A program made the translations under genes and the position numbers. Below are positions 28,223 through 38,257 of a DNA stretch of 64,000 nt, one piece after another. Location of the stretch: assembly GCA_023091735.1 (NCBI GenBank), contig JALKBU010000005.1, positions 91,421 to 155,420 of the forward strand. Reading direction: 5' to 3'. The notes under the pieces are model-generated. The model was not told the DNA's origin. It ran no database searches and was given only the letters and a program-made list of their open reading frames with translations. Every line of letters begins with the position of its first letter. Position 1 is the first letter of the stretch. The DNA is from Trichomonas tenax. Taxonomy: Eukaryota > Parabasalia > Trichomonadida > Trichomonadidae.

Positions 28223-28303
28223 GTGGGTATCTGGACAAGCAGTTTTACACCCTCAAAATTGAATGGTGTCTGGCCAAACCTCCAGACACCCACAAAAAAA
28301 GTT
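28223..28303. repeat. Nested hairpin with three related GTGTCTGG arms
   Basis: GGTGTCTGG (28265-28273) and CCAGACACC (28282-28290) form a perfect 9-bp stem with an 8-nt loop. A further upstream copy, GTGGGTATCTGGA at 28223, can compete for the same downstream arm (TCCAGACACCCAC). Confidence 0.6.
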
Positions 28304-29177
28304 ATGTTGCATGATATGCATGCTTATATAAAATAAAACATATTGGCTGAATTAAAATTGCAAAATAAAGATTTTTTTCTAACAGAAAAAGACTTTATCA
28401 ATAAATATTTTATTTTTTCGACAGACACAACATATTAGACAATCACACAGCTTTTTTGACATAAGATTCCTACTTCCAGAACATGCTTATGTTTTTAATA
28501 CTAGCATAAACTGCTCATTAAAATTTGGGATTGATAGGAAATTGAGAAACCTCATAGAAAAATTCTATAATTTTATTTAAATTTTGTCAGAACCTTAAAC
28601 ATGTATTTTTATTTTTTTACATAATAGAGTTTATATATATAAAAATACCTAAGAAGATGTCAGCATTGATAGGGTGCATACCATCATCACATACTGTTAG
28701 ATTAAAAATGCTGCGAATTGAGAGAAATGTCATTGATTGCCATCAAAACTCTACAACATTATACTGTATAGGTTAATAATTTGATGCAAAGCATAAATGA
28801 AATGTTCTCGATGAAATCAAACAAGTTTTCATGAGAAGCTTAATATCAAATCGTGGACTCAGCAGAAAATACAGCTTCTGTAGATGAATAAGGATTCGAC
28901 CAAAATCACGTCCAAATATAACAACTATTACGTACCTGATAAGGAGATTTGATGTTGAGGATAATGAGTTTTTGGGCAAAATATTAACCGAATAAAAGTC
29001 TATCTTAATTACATGATGATGTAATAATAAAGCCCGAAAGCTATTTGAATGCGTATAATCGAGCAGGAATTGAAGGCAGATTAATGTATAAATTTCTGGA
29101 CTTTTTGATCTAGAGTCTTCGCCTATATCTTCGGGATCAGCCGTGAAATGACTTATTTTGATTTTTAGTTTAACATT

Positions 29178-30416
29178 TTATTTATTTTGTTCATCTAAAA
29201 CTTCATTGAAGTCGAATTCTGTCTGATCATCTAAAACTTGATTGAAGTCAAATTCTGTATCATTCCTTTGTGGACCTTGAGGCTGATTTTGGATTTGATG
29301 GTTATTGAGGTTTTCATATTGATGCTCATATACATGCTCGTGTCGATGCTCACGTTCAAATTGATGCTCATGTTGATGTTCACGTTCATGCTCATGCTCG
29401 TGTTGATGCTCAGGATGATTTCCGAATGTTATATATTGATTACAAATAGGACATTTATTGTGAGTTCCGACCCATTTGCTAATGCAATCTGCATGGAAAT
29501 AATGTCCGCATGATAGCTTCTTAACGGGTGCTTCATTGAATTCTAATCTACAAATGATGCATAAATCTGTTGGATCCTCGGGCTCTACAGTTGGCAATTC
29601 TTCGATCTTCTTGCTGAGAATCCTTGCATCAACGAATTGTTTGAAGGAATTGTAAATGCCAAGGAAAATAAAAATAATTCTATTCATATCTATGTTATTG
29701 TTGATCTCTCCGCGCATATATTGAGGCAAAATGATTAACAAAAACGCAACACCGACAGATGACTTGCATATAATATCGATTAACTGCAGTTTAAGGAAAG
29801 AATCTTTTGAATTTCCTTGAGATTCATAATCGCTTAAGAAAATGAAATGTAAGAGGAGGCCTTTGAGATTCACAGCAACAAGTGGAATATACATAGCTTT
29901 TTTCGGATTCTTAAAGAACATTGAGAATGATAGGAAAATTAAAATCAGTGAATACGCGATCATTTTCAAATGCTGCATTGGCGTAGGTAATTTTGTTCTA
30001 ATTCCAAGCTTCGAAATCTTCTCTGCAATGTAGTTTCCAAATTCATAAAATAATATGTAATTAAAGAAGGTATTATTCCATTTAGCATCTGCTGTCATGA
30101 AGATAAACATTATATTGAAAAAATCGGACAACGAAAGCAGTAAATTTTTGACTTGGAATTGCTGTTTATCACAGCTAAGCCATTTGAACAAATGATAGTA
30201 GATCAATCCCGACCATAAGAAAATGCAATAATCAACATTGCTTAATCGGTAAAATTCATCTGATGCAACAATGTAGTAACAGAATTGTGAACATGCTGAA
30301 TAGAATGATTTGCTTTGCGTCAATTTTCCCACATCCTTTATTGAGGCGTATAGCCTGTAAGTGAGAAACAGCGTGATAAGGAGGTAAAAGGAATAGAGAA
30401 GATCAGATATCTTCAT
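29178..30416 (-). CDS. Membrane RING-H2 E3 ubiquitin ligase (Hrd1-like layout) with His/Glu-rich tail
   Basis: A 412-residue protein with five to six hydrophobic segments in the first 260 residues (LLYSFYLLITLFLTYRLY, FNIMFIFMTADAKW, LILIFLSFSMFF, FLLIILPQYM). A RING-H2 finger follows at about residues 286-325: CIICRLEF, LSCGHYFHADCISKW, CPICNQ. Multi-span membrane plus cytosolic RING-H2 is the Hrd1/gp78 ERAD layout, so ER-associated degradation is a good guess. After the RING comes a tract of about 45 residues of alternating His and Glu (HEHEHEREHQHEH), a potential metal-binding region. TCACTA lies 11-16 nt before the ATG on the - strand, an initiator-like box. Confidence 0.85.
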   Translation of the reverse strand: MKISDLLYSFYLLITLFLTYRLYASIKDVGKLTQSKSFYSACSQFCYYIVASDEFYRLSNVDYCIFLWSGLIYYHLFKWLSCDKQQFQVKNLLLSLSDFFNIMFIFMTADAKWNNTFFNYILFYEFGNYIAEKISKLGIRTKLPTPMQHLKMIAYSLILIFLSFSMFFKNPKKAMYIPLVAVNLKGLLLHFIFLSDYESQGNSKDSFLKLQLIDIICKSSVGVAFLLIILPQYMRGEINNNIDMNRIIFIFLGIYNSFKQFVDARILSKKIEELPTVEPEDPTDLCIICRLEFNEAPVKKLSCGHYFHADCISKWVGTHNKCPICNQYITFGNHPEHQHEHEHEREHQHEHQFEREHRHEHVYEHQYENLNNHQIQNQPQGPQRNDTEFDFNQVLDDQTEFDFNEVLDEQNK

Positions 30417-31097
30417 TTTATTTTAGTGATTTTTGACAAAAAAATTCCTTTGAATAGTTTATTTGGTTGCATGATTTCAAATTTATTTGGTTGCATCTTC
30501 GGATGGAAACAACATGCCCTATGCTCCTTCGTACTAAATTTTATTACAAATCATGTATTTGGGAATTTTGACAAAGCATAGTTTACATGCCAATATTTTA
30601 ACTAAGAATGGTTTTTGGCTGTGTTAACTGCCTAGCTTCCTTGTGCACTATTTTGCTGACAAATATCTCACCAAAAACCCATTTTGGAGGCCTTGGATAT
30701 CAAAAATAGGAAATTGAATAAACAGAATTGTTCATTTTGTTTATGAGGGGAACTAGACATTGCCAACAAAACCAAAACAAAAGTAATTCCAATAAGTCTT
30801 GAACTGTCATTCTGCAAAGAAAGGCTTTGATGAGTGCTTTAATGAAAAAGTCTTGCACAATGGAGTCATAAGTGATACTATCTATATGTATATCAAATTC
30901 TCTAAAAATACCCATTCAAATAGTATGAAATTCTTCACGTGAAGAAAAATGTTAAAATTGTTCTCACTTTTGTTTAATTTTGAGAGATTGAGAGGATTAT
31001 TCAGATAAAACCGCTTTTTCTTTTTGGACAAAGAATTCTATTGTTTGAATATAATAGTTTTATAAAAATTTTGAAAATCATAAATTTAATCGAAAAA
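30417..31097. other. Divergent spacer with a hairpin and a TTTACATGCCA element
   Basis: About 680 bp. TTTACATGCCA lies at 30582-30592. A hairpin with stem ATGGTTTTTGG / CCAAAAACCCAT spans 30608-30682; its interior carries CCTAGCTTCCTTGTG, also found in near-identical form at 27859. A short open stretch at 30700-30915 has no recognisable protein character. Confidence 0.4.
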
Positions 31098-32147
31098 ATG
31101 CCTGAAACTGATAGTTACATGATAATTTTCAATGTCAATGGTCGAGAAATTGCAATGTCAGCCGAAATGAAGGACAAAAATAAGCCTGAGCAGATGAAAA
31201 TCATAGCCAAGCAAAAAGATATTGAAGATATTTCACAGATATGGATTTATAATGCAGAGAAACAAGTTTTTGCGTTGCTTTCAAACATATTGTATGTGCT
31301 GACAGAGGAGCCAATTGATGAAAAAAATTCGAAATTATTGCTCAAAAAATTGGACAAGCAGATCCAACAGTTTCAAACATTCTACTTTTGCAACAACTTG
31401 ATAACAAACTCCAATCTAGAGAAATTCATAATTCTGACAGATATATTGAATGAAACATTTATTTTATCATCGAATGTTCCCGAACACATCTCATTTGAGT
31501 GCCAGAATATCGATATATCATATCACTGCCTTCCTTATCCTATTCCTGATATTCCTTGTGCAATCGTTATTTCGATAGCTGCTGAAGAATATACATTGAC
31601 AAAAGAATCTCAATTTAAAGAAAACGATGGTCAAAATAAATTAAAGTTCTTGTCTTTCTGACCTGAATTAGAAATTAATCAATATTGGTTTTATTTCCCC
31701 AATCACAATTCATCTTTCTTCTCATGTTCTGAGCCAGATATAGTCATAAAGGCTTCATGTGAGAGCGGGAGCACAAAAATAATATTATTGAAATTTGATC
31801 CAAATAAATCAAATCAAAGTTGGCAAATAACCGATCACAGCATATACTCAAGAAAGTATGATGGATTTATTTCATATAATGAACAGACGAGCACTCTAAA
31901 CTTAGAAAATGAATCTACCAAAAATATATTCTTTGTTCCTCTATTTAAGAATATAAACAACATGCTCTGTCCTAATATGATTGTTGCTCAATTAGATGAT
32001 GATTCGTGCGATTCTTATAGCTCTACCACTTCAGATTCGGAATATTCATCTGCACAAGAGTCAGGATATTCATTTTCTGAGAGTGATGATCCATTTGAAG
32101 ATGACTATGAAATGGTAGATGAGTTAGATTTATTTGATGAAATATAA
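31098..32147 (+). pseudogene. Unknown gene interrupted by a single in-frame TGA (349 codons)
   Basis: One continuous frame runs from the ATG at 31098 to a stop at 32145-32147, broken only by TGA at 31659-31661. The upstream part encodes 187 residues (MPETDSYMIIFNVNGREIAM ...). The downstream part continues in the same frame with PELEINQYWFYF ... GSTKIILLKFDP and ends in a Ser/Asp-rich acidic tail (YSSTTSDSEYSS, DPFEDDYEMVDELDLFDEI). Both parts share composition and the downstream half has no ATG for its first 30 or so codons. I do not recognise the family. Options are a young nonsense mutation, two separate genes, stop readthrough, or a sequence error. Confidence 0.55.
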
Positions 32148-32310
32148 TTTTTTGTTTTTGATCTAAACATGGTGTTGTTATTTGATGCTATATAGTTTTA
32201 CATGTATAGTGTAATAATAGGTTAGAAAGAGAAATAAAGTTGCGGTATAATATATTATAATATAGCAAATCTATAATTTAATTGTATAAATCTCTATGTA
32301 TGATACTTGC

Positions 32311-32967
32311 TCATTCCTTCCATTGAACAATAACAATTTCACGCTTAACATTCACGCCTGGATCTTGAACATGATGCATCTCATACTTGAATGTAGAACT
32401 AATTTCACGTGTAAAGTCAAAGACACTTCCAGAAAGACCGAAATATGTCCTCTTTGCGGCAATTAAAGCAATTCCATTTGGTACCAAAAGATGTTTCATT
32501 GCGTTGATGAAATCAGGAAGCTGTTCCTTCCTATAGATTGTTTCGGAAGCCAAAACAAAATCATACTTCTTGTTTGGGAACAAATTCTCACAATCTTTCC
32601 AAGCACTTGCAGAAAACTGAATAATATTCTCTGGGCATCCATTCAAATTGCAGTTTGGTATGGTAAGCTTCTCAATGACATCTAAATTGTAATCTTGAAG
32701 AACAACTGAAGCTGCGCCATGAAGAGCAGCGTAAATGCCTGGAAGACCACGTCCACAGCCAAGCTCAAAAACGTGCTTTCCAGTGAAATCATATTTTTCC
32801 ATAAATTTAAGGAGATCAACAGTGCATTCCCATAACTGGAAGCCTCCTTCATATTTACCGGGAACGACATCAGCAGGAACAGTTCCTGATGCTGGGACGT
32901 AAGATTTCAGACCGTTATAAGACTTCTGTGTCCAAGATTGATCCAATCTATCAACAAATTCAGCCAT
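32311..32967 (-). CDS. Histidine protein methyltransferase 1 homologue (METTL18/Hpm1-like)
   Basis: A 218-residue seven-beta-strand SAM methyltransferase. The start is the ATG at 32965-32967. Key pattern: KYEGGFQLWECTVDLLKFM, then HVFELGCGRGLPGIYAA (SAM motif I), VVLQDYNLDVIEKLTIPNCN and YDFVLASETIY. The GG.K.WECT.DL and QDYN..V...T.PN signatures are specific to Hpm1/METTL18, which methylates a histidine of ribosomal protein uL3; the yeast and human proteins are about 370 residues, so this one lacks their N-terminal extension. Upstream are three TTTACA-type elements on the - strand. Confidence 0.85.
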   Translation of the reverse strand: MAEFVDRLDQSWTQKSYNGLKSYVPASGTVPADVVPGKYEGGFQLWECTVDLLKFMEKYDFTGKHVFELGCGRGLPGIYAALHGAASVVLQDYNLDVIEKLTIPNCNLNGCPENIIQFSASAWKDCENLFPNKKYDFVLASETIYRKEQLPDFINAMKHLLVPNGIALIAAKRTYFGLSGSVFDFTREISSTFKYEMHHVQDPGVNVKREIVIVQWKE

Positions 32968-32974
32968 CAAAAAT

Positions 32975-33035
32975 TTTTGATTATGTCATGTAAAGTGCAA
33001 AGTTTGTTATGTAAAGTATCAAAATGCCTTGTAAA
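32975..33035 (-). promoter_or_regulatory. Three TTTACANNNCA elements upstream of the METTL18-like gene
   Basis: Read on the - strand the order toward the gene is TTTTACAAGGCATTTT (about 33023-33038), CTTTACATAACAAAC (about 33004-33020) and CTTTACATGACATAA (about 32983-32997). All three fit TTTACAnnnCA and lie within 75 bp of the ATG. Confidence 0.45.
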
Positions 33036-33149
33036 ATATTTTTGCCAATTGGGATGTTTTTTGACTCAACAAAAGGGACCAAAAACAATGAATTTATACA
33101 ATATAAAACTTAAGTGTGAATGTTGACTGGATTTTTTGGACGCTTTTTG

Positions 33150-33506
33150 CCACGGCGTCTCAGGGCGTCCCCGCTGTAAACCATTCAATTTTCAATTTTG
33201 AATGGTTTATGGCATCCCTCACGAATTTTTTTTGACGCTTCGCGTCCCAAAATGAACGACAAATGCGGAAAATTTTCGATGTATTTTCGGGCGGCGCAGC
33301 CCCCACCTATTAAAGATGAGAGTTGGCGAAGCTTAACAGCACTTGCATGAAGCACAATCACTGAAGAAAGCACTTCTTGTTGGGTTTTTCATCGGGGACG
33401 TTGAAGTTCATTTGGAGACGCGAAGTCTTGAAAAAAATTTGTCGGGGACTCCATAAACCATTCAAAATTGAATGGTTTACAGCGGGGACGCCCTAAGACG
33501 CCGTGG
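33150..33506. mobile_element. MITE-like element with about 75-80-bp terminal inverted repeats
   Basis: The left end CCACGGCGTCTCAGGGCGTC and the right end GACGCCCTAAGACGCCGTGG are near-perfect inverted repeats that continue inward through CCCCGCTGTAAACCATTCAA, GAATGGTTTATGG and TCCC to ATTTTTTT. Each arm itself contains a smaller palindrome around AAACCATTCA ... TGAATGGTTT. The core (about 33240-33425) has no coding frame. G+C content is clearly higher than in the flanks. No obvious target-site duplication is seen. It looks like a non-autonomous DNA transposon; the parent family is unknown. Confidence 0.8.
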
Positions 33507-33556
33507 TAAACCAACACCAATTTTTTTTCCATTTGCTAATTTTTCAATTTTTTTTC

Positions 33557-35845
33557 ATGCCGAGAGCAGTCACTAACAACACGACCAATGACAAAGATTT
33601 AACGAACATTTCCGAGAGCATCAAAGCAATCCTCGGAAAGACGCACTCCAGACTGAGTTTGAGCCCTCTTCATGCTTCAGTGAACAGATTGGTAAACAAT
33701 TCTTGTATGCAGAAACTCACAGAAACTCTCAGAAATCACCTTAAGGATCATTTTGAGTCATGGTGCAATGACATCGACCAGTGCGGTGCCGGCCAGTCAC
33801 TTGTTTCCAAATTTTCTGGTTTTTGTTCCGATTTTAATTCTTTTTGCGATGTTTTGCCTAAACTTTACAGCCAATATGATACAAAACTTTCTGATAAAGA
33901 TGAGAACAGGACAATAGCAATTCTTAATCAAAAATTTAAACAAATTATTCTTGACGGAAAAGGTGATACTAAAACTGGAGGCCAGAGCCGTATCGACTCA
34001 GTCATCGAGTCAATTATTGTTCAAATAAATTCAGAAAGAGGCGATGGTGAAATTAGTGATAGAAATACAAAAACGCATCTCAAGACCATTATAGCATTAT
34101 TCTACGACTTCAAGGATAAGAAGCCCGATCTTATTCAAAATTTCCTCAACAGATTAGAGAAATCGACGGAAACATTCTACGAAACAACTTATGCTTCATT
34201 GAAACAAGAAAAATTCAACGAATTCCTTATGAAAATGAAAAAGAGGCTCACCTCCGAAGAAGCTTTACTAAAGTACATTCTCAGGGAAGATGCTGATGTT
34301 ATTCGTATTTTGAACAAAGCTCACGAATATGCATTATTCAAGAATGAAGAAATGCTTTGCAATTACGATGACGAAGGATATCCTAAAATTTACGCCGCTG
34401 TGGCTTCCGATAAATGTGTTAATCTTAAATGGTTAATTCGTGATAGCTACATCAGATTCCAGAGGAAAGAGTACGTTCAAAAGCAAATTATCACTAAGAT
34501 TTGCAAAGCTATCGAAATTGAGATTTCCAAGTTCGAATTAGACAAAGTGAAACCACATGAAACAATTGGTAAGATTATGGCTGCTGTAATCAGCCGCACA
34601 AAACCATTCGAAGATGTATTCTGCCGAATTGAACGCTCAAAGAAGAAGAATGATAATTCAGATATTGATATGGAAAAGTCCGCAAAGCAATCCTTCGAAC
34701 AAAGCATCCAAAATGGTTGGTCTAATCCACACTTCAACATTGTAGAAAACTTTAATAAGTATATTGACTTTCACATCAAATCAGAATTCAAGCATCTCAA
34801 GCAGGAAGAGCTTCAGAACTTCCCAGCTAATATTGCTACATTTTTCAGATATACAAAAGATAAAATTGCCTTTGCCAAAACATATGAACAGAACTTTGTT
34901 TCTCGCTTGATTAAATTAGGCGAGAAACTGAAAGAGATTGAGTATCCAATCATAGAAGCAATTCGTAAGGAAAAGAGTGCAGACTTCATCAATGATTTCC
35001 AGAGCTTAATCGAAGATGTCATCAAGAGTAAGGAAATTGAGCAGGCATTCAAGCAATACATATCTAATCAACCGGTTGACTGGGGCAGCTATAAAAAGAT
35101 CGACTTCTCTCCGCTTATCATCCAAAGAATGTTCTTCAAACTTCATATTGTCGAACAAAAGACTGTCCCAGACTTCATTAAGCCTGTCAACGATGCTTTC
35201 ATTCACTATTATACAAATCTACATCCAAATCATGTTTTAACACTTCTTGGTGATTATTCAATAGTTTATTCAAAGTGGCTTGTTCCTGCCAATTCCAGGT
35301 GCAAGAGCCCAACCACCTACAACATCACAACAGATATAGTTTGCGCCAAGATTATATACACAATCGATAAGCATAAGAATCCAACAGTAAAGGAGATCAC
35401 TGAAGAGATCGAAGAAGATAAGAAGCTCGTTTTCAGCGGTCTTGTCAGACTTTCTAACCTCAAGTTCTTGATTAGAACAGAGCCAGCTAACTCTGAAGAT
35501 CCAGTCAGCGATACTAACAGGTTCTCAATGAACCCCAACTTCCATAACCAAGCTAAGAATTTGATCGTCCAAACTCTTATTTCCACAAAGAAGGAGAACA
35601 AGCAGATGATCCAGGAAGACACTAGCTCTAAGAAGTCCAATCTTATTAAAGCTAGTATCGTCAGAGTTCTCAAACAGAGAATCATCGTTCCTCGAAGTGA
35701 TGTCGAGTCGAGAGTTATTGAAGACATGAGACAATACTTCCCACCTGAATTGGATCTTATTAAAAGTATCCTTGAACAAATGGATGGAGAGTACTTCACA
35801 AGAACAGGCTCAGGACCAAACGAAATACTCCAATATGTTAAGTAA
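33557..35845 (+). CDS. Cullin (SCF-type scaffold), first of two
   Basis: A 762-residue protein starting at the ATG at 33557, only 50 bp after the MITE-like element; TCAATTTTTTTTCATG at the start is initiator-like. N-terminal cullin repeats lead into the cullin homology domain (FNEFLMKMKKRLTSEEALLK, MLCNYDDEGYPKIYAAVASD). The C-terminus is the winged-helix neddylation domain: IKASIVRVLKQRIIVPRSDV, then FPPELDLIKSILEQMDGEYF. The Lys in IVRVLKQR aligns with the NEDD8 acceptor of IVRIMKxRK. Cullins bind RBX1 and substrate adaptors to build ubiquitin ligases. Length is normal. Which human cullin it matches is not clear from sequence alone. Confidence 0.85.
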   Translation: MPRAVTNNTTNDKDLTNISESIKAILGKTHSRLSLSPLHASVNRLVNNSCMQKLTETLRNHLKDHFESWCNDIDQCGAGQSLVSKFSGFCSDFNSFCDVLPKLYSQYDTKLSDKDENRTIAILNQKFKQIILDGKGDTKTGGQSRIDSVIESIIVQINSERGDGEISDRNTKTHLKTIIALFYDFKDKKPDLIQNFLNRLEKSTETFYETTYASLKQEKFNEFLMKMKKRLTSEEALLKYILREDADVIRILNKAHEYALFKNEEMLCNYDDEGYPKIYAAVASDKCVNLKWLIRDSYIRFQRKEYVQKQIITKICKAIEIEISKFELDKVKPHETIGKIMAAVISRTKPFEDVFCRIERSKKKNDNSDIDMEKSAKQSFEQSIQNGWSNPHFNIVENFNKYIDFHIKSEFKHLKQEELQNFPANIATFFRYTKDKIAFAKTYEQNFVSRLIKLGEKLKEIEYPIIEAIRKEKSADFINDFQSLIEDVIKSKEIEQAFKQYISNQPVDWGSYKKIDFSPLIIQRMFFKLHIVEQKTVPDFIKPVNDAFIHYYTNLHPNHVLTLLGDYSIVYSKWLVPANSRCKSPTTYNITTDIVCAKIIYTIDKHKNPTVKEITEEIEEDKKLVFSGLVRLSNLKFLIRTEPANSEDPVSDTNRFSMNPNFHNQAKNLIVQTLISTKKENKQMIQEDTSSKKSNLIKASIVRVLKQRIIVPRSDVESRVIEDMRQYFPPELDLIKSILEQMDGEYFTRTGSGPNEILQYVK

Positions 35846-36287
35846 TCTTAATCAGTGTTTTAGATGTTAATTCATCGCGAAGAAATAAATATTTTTCTTA
35901 ATATATTAGTAACTACTCAATGCGATATGTACCAACGTAATACATATTTATGTTTCTTTGCATAAATTTAGAGCAAGAAAAAGTGAAGAGATTTGGTTAT
36001 AATCATCAGACTGTTAAAATCATCATACCATTTTAAAATTTTAAATAATCAAAAGTTACAATTTTTTTCGAAAAATTACAAATTCTCATTTTTATTGAGT
36101 GGTTTTTAGTCAAAACTCTGATACAAAAACTATAATCGATGGATTTAGTAGCGTCAAATAGCTAAAATCCTTATTTTGAAAAATTGAAAATGATATTTTT
36201 TGTCTATTTCAGAATTCGCAATGACAAAGTAGATTCAGATACTCGTGGAAGATTCAAATCCATGAAGCATAAGAATCAAAATTATTT
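35846..36287. other. Spacer between cullin and inositol phosphatase genes
   Basis: About 440 bp of AT-rich DNA between two + strand genes. No motif cluster or RNA gene is recognised. Confidence 0.35.
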
Positions 36288-38171
36288 ATGTCAGAAAAGT
36301 CGATGCAAGCGGCAGTCGCAGAATCCATTCCCTGGATTTCCACGAAAGCCACGCATCAGCAGAACAAACGAAAATACACAATCGACATCTTAATCAAAGG
36401 TCATAAAATTCGAGATTCATATTTAGTCATAAAAGAAGACTCAAATATCGGCTTTTGCTTCATCCCTATCGCAGCTAACGTTTTAACAGGGCTCATCAAT
36501 GACACTCTCACAATTACATTCCATGATCACGGAAGCATAAAAGTTGCATTTGATTTTCAGAACGCTACGGACTTGGAGCTTCTTGTTTCACATTTTTCAC
36601 GCTGCTCGATTCTCGAAAACGAACACCACGACGAATTTGTTAGCGAAAATACATTGTTTTTGAAATCAATCGCAATGGATAACATACCAAAGGCAGCATT
36701 ATCCATTGGCTGCACAATTTTGACACCAATACACATGAATCCGCAGGCAAAAGCTGTTTGGGAAGAACAGTGCCTTTATCAAAATTCTGCCTTTTACATG
36801 GCGCCGCAAGATATTCGTCTTTCGTTCCTCACGTGGAACGTCGCCGGAAAGAAGCCTAAGGAGGAAGTATTGGCGGATATCATGCGTTGTTTCAAAGTTC
36901 CGACTGCGCTTTCTGATATCATCGTCATTGCGTTCCAGGAGATTGATATGTCGGTCAAATCAGTCGTTACTGGAAACAGCAACATTTCAGACAAATGGAC
37001 CGACATAGTGACTGTTGCTCAACAACAATTTGGTGATTCTCAGTTTGAACTTTGTGCCAACGAATCATGCGGTTCCGTATACATCGCCCTCCTTGTTCGT
37101 AAGAATATGACACCAAAACCAGTTGTTAGCGGTGTCCAGATCATTAAACTCGGTGCAGGTGGAATTTTTGCGAATAAATCTGCATTGTATATTCCTTTCA
37201 AAATCGGAGAGGCTAAATTTGCTGCTGTTGGTGCCCACCTTGCTGCTCACGATGGCGCATATGAAGAAAGAAACGAACAATGCAGGTTGATTGTTAAAAC
37301 AGTTGGCGATGATGTAGATTTCATGCCTTTCCAAGGAGACTTAAACTACAGAATTTCCATGCCGCGTGATGAAGTCGTTGAGTTATGCGCAGCCGAAAAG
37401 ATTGGAATCCTTCTTGAAAATGATCAGCTCAAGAATCAGCAGAAGAAGTGTCCTATTATGGCGAGCTTCAAAGAAGCCGAAATTCAGTTCAAACCAACAT
37501 ACAAATTCGACAAAAACTCTGATATTTATGATACATCACCTAAGAAACGTACTCCTTCATACACTGACAGAGTGCTAATTCGTACTCACAGTCCTTATAT
37601 GAGGATTGGATGTCTTGATGAGCTGGAATTCGAATCAGATATCTTCCTGAATCTGATGGAGCGCGCAGGTGGATTGATCAAGACCGATATCTTCATTCCC
37701 CCAAACAATCCTCGCGATTTCAACTTCCCTCTACCACCAACACCAATTTGCTACAGATCTCTGAAGTGCACATTCTCAGATCATAGACCTGTTCACGCGG
37801 CCTACAAGTGCGTTGTTCCTGTAGTTAACAAAGCAAGGAAGGAGCTTCTTCAAGAAATTATTGATACAAAATTCAGTGAATTGCAGCAGATTTCTGTTCC
37901 AAATATATCTGTTTCGCCAGATGTAATTAATATAAGCGAGGATAAAAAGGAATTCATTGTCGAGCTCAAGAACGAGTCATGCGTTTGGGCGAACTGGTCA
38001 CTCAAAAGCACACCAACTGGAGTTCAGATTTCTCCTGCTGCTGGAAGGCTTTTCGCACGTGCCAGCCAAGAGATTAGAGTTACCATGATTGATGCAACAA
38101 GTGCCACACAACCAATAGCAATAGAAGTTGAAGGATCTTCGAAGCCAGTACTCCTGCAAATCAAGGCTTGA
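36288..38171 (+). CDS. Inositol polyphosphate 5-phosphatase, OCRL/INPP5B-like (PH-like + IPPc + ASH)
   Basis: A 627-residue protein. Residues about 25-125 look like a PH domain. The catalytic domain follows: LSFLTWNVAGKKP, IIVIAFQEIDM (metal-binding Glu), VGAHLAAHDGAYEERNEQ (catalytic His region), PFQGDLNYRISM, RTPSYTDRVLIRT (family PAWCDR motif) and FSDHRPVHAAYKC. The last 90 residues form an immunoglobulin-like ASH domain (ELKNESCVWANWSL ... FARASQEIRVTMI), as in OCRL and INPP5B. These enzymes remove the 5-phosphate from PI(4,5)P2 on endosomes, Golgi and ciliary membranes. A RhoGAP-like domain, present in OCRL, is absent. All catalytic motifs appear intact. Confidence 0.92.
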   Translation: MSEKSMQAAVAESIPWISTKATHQQNKRKYTIDILIKGHKIRDSYLVIKEDSNIGFCFIPIAANVLTGLINDTLTITFHDHGSIKVAFDFQNATDLELLVSHFSRCSILENEHHDEFVSENTLFLKSIAMDNIPKAALSIGCTILTPIHMNPQAKAVWEEQCLYQNSAFYMAPQDIRLSFLTWNVAGKKPKEEVLADIMRCFKVPTALSDIIVIAFQEIDMSVKSVVTGNSNISDKWTDIVTVAQQQFGDSQFELCANESCGSVYIALLVRKNMTPKPVVSGVQIIKLGAGGIFANKSALYIPFKIGEAKFAAVGAHLAAHDGAYEERNEQCRLIVKTVGDDVDFMPFQGDLNYRISMPRDEVVELCAAEKIGILLENDQLKNQQKKCPIMASFKEAEIQFKPTYKFDKNSDIYDTSPKKRTPSYTDRVLIRTHSPYMRIGCLDELEFESDIFLNLMERAGGLIKTDIFIPPNNPRDFNFPLPPTPICYRSLKCTFSDHRPVHAAYKCVVPVVNKARKELLQEIIDTKFSELQQISVPNISVSPDVINISEDKKEFIVELKNESCVWANWSLKSTPTGVQISPAAGRLFARASQEIRVTMIDATSATQPIAIEVEGSSKPVLLQIKA

Positions 38172-38257
38172 AATCTTTATTATTGATCTTTGTTTTTTTT
38201 AAAATTCTCTAAGTTTTAAATTTAGTCTATCAAATTCAATAAACGTAATAATTCACT

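Larger units (their letters stand above)
26826..29177. other. Gene-free 2.35-kb region rich in inverted repeats
   Basis: No credible coding frame. The region contains at least three long imperfect inverted repeats (27361-27484, 27577-27687, 27695-27816), a shorter perfect hairpin (28265-28290), and several minor stems (for example GCGAC ... GTCGC near 27187 and CCTAGC ... GCTAGG at 27859-27880). The rest is AT-rich sequence without recognisable genes. Confidence 0.5.

Noticed and set aside
30700..30915. 71-codon frame with a hydrophobic Leu/Phe/Trp segment
   Set aside because: Could be a small membrane protein, but there is no upstream motif or conserved pattern; not supported.
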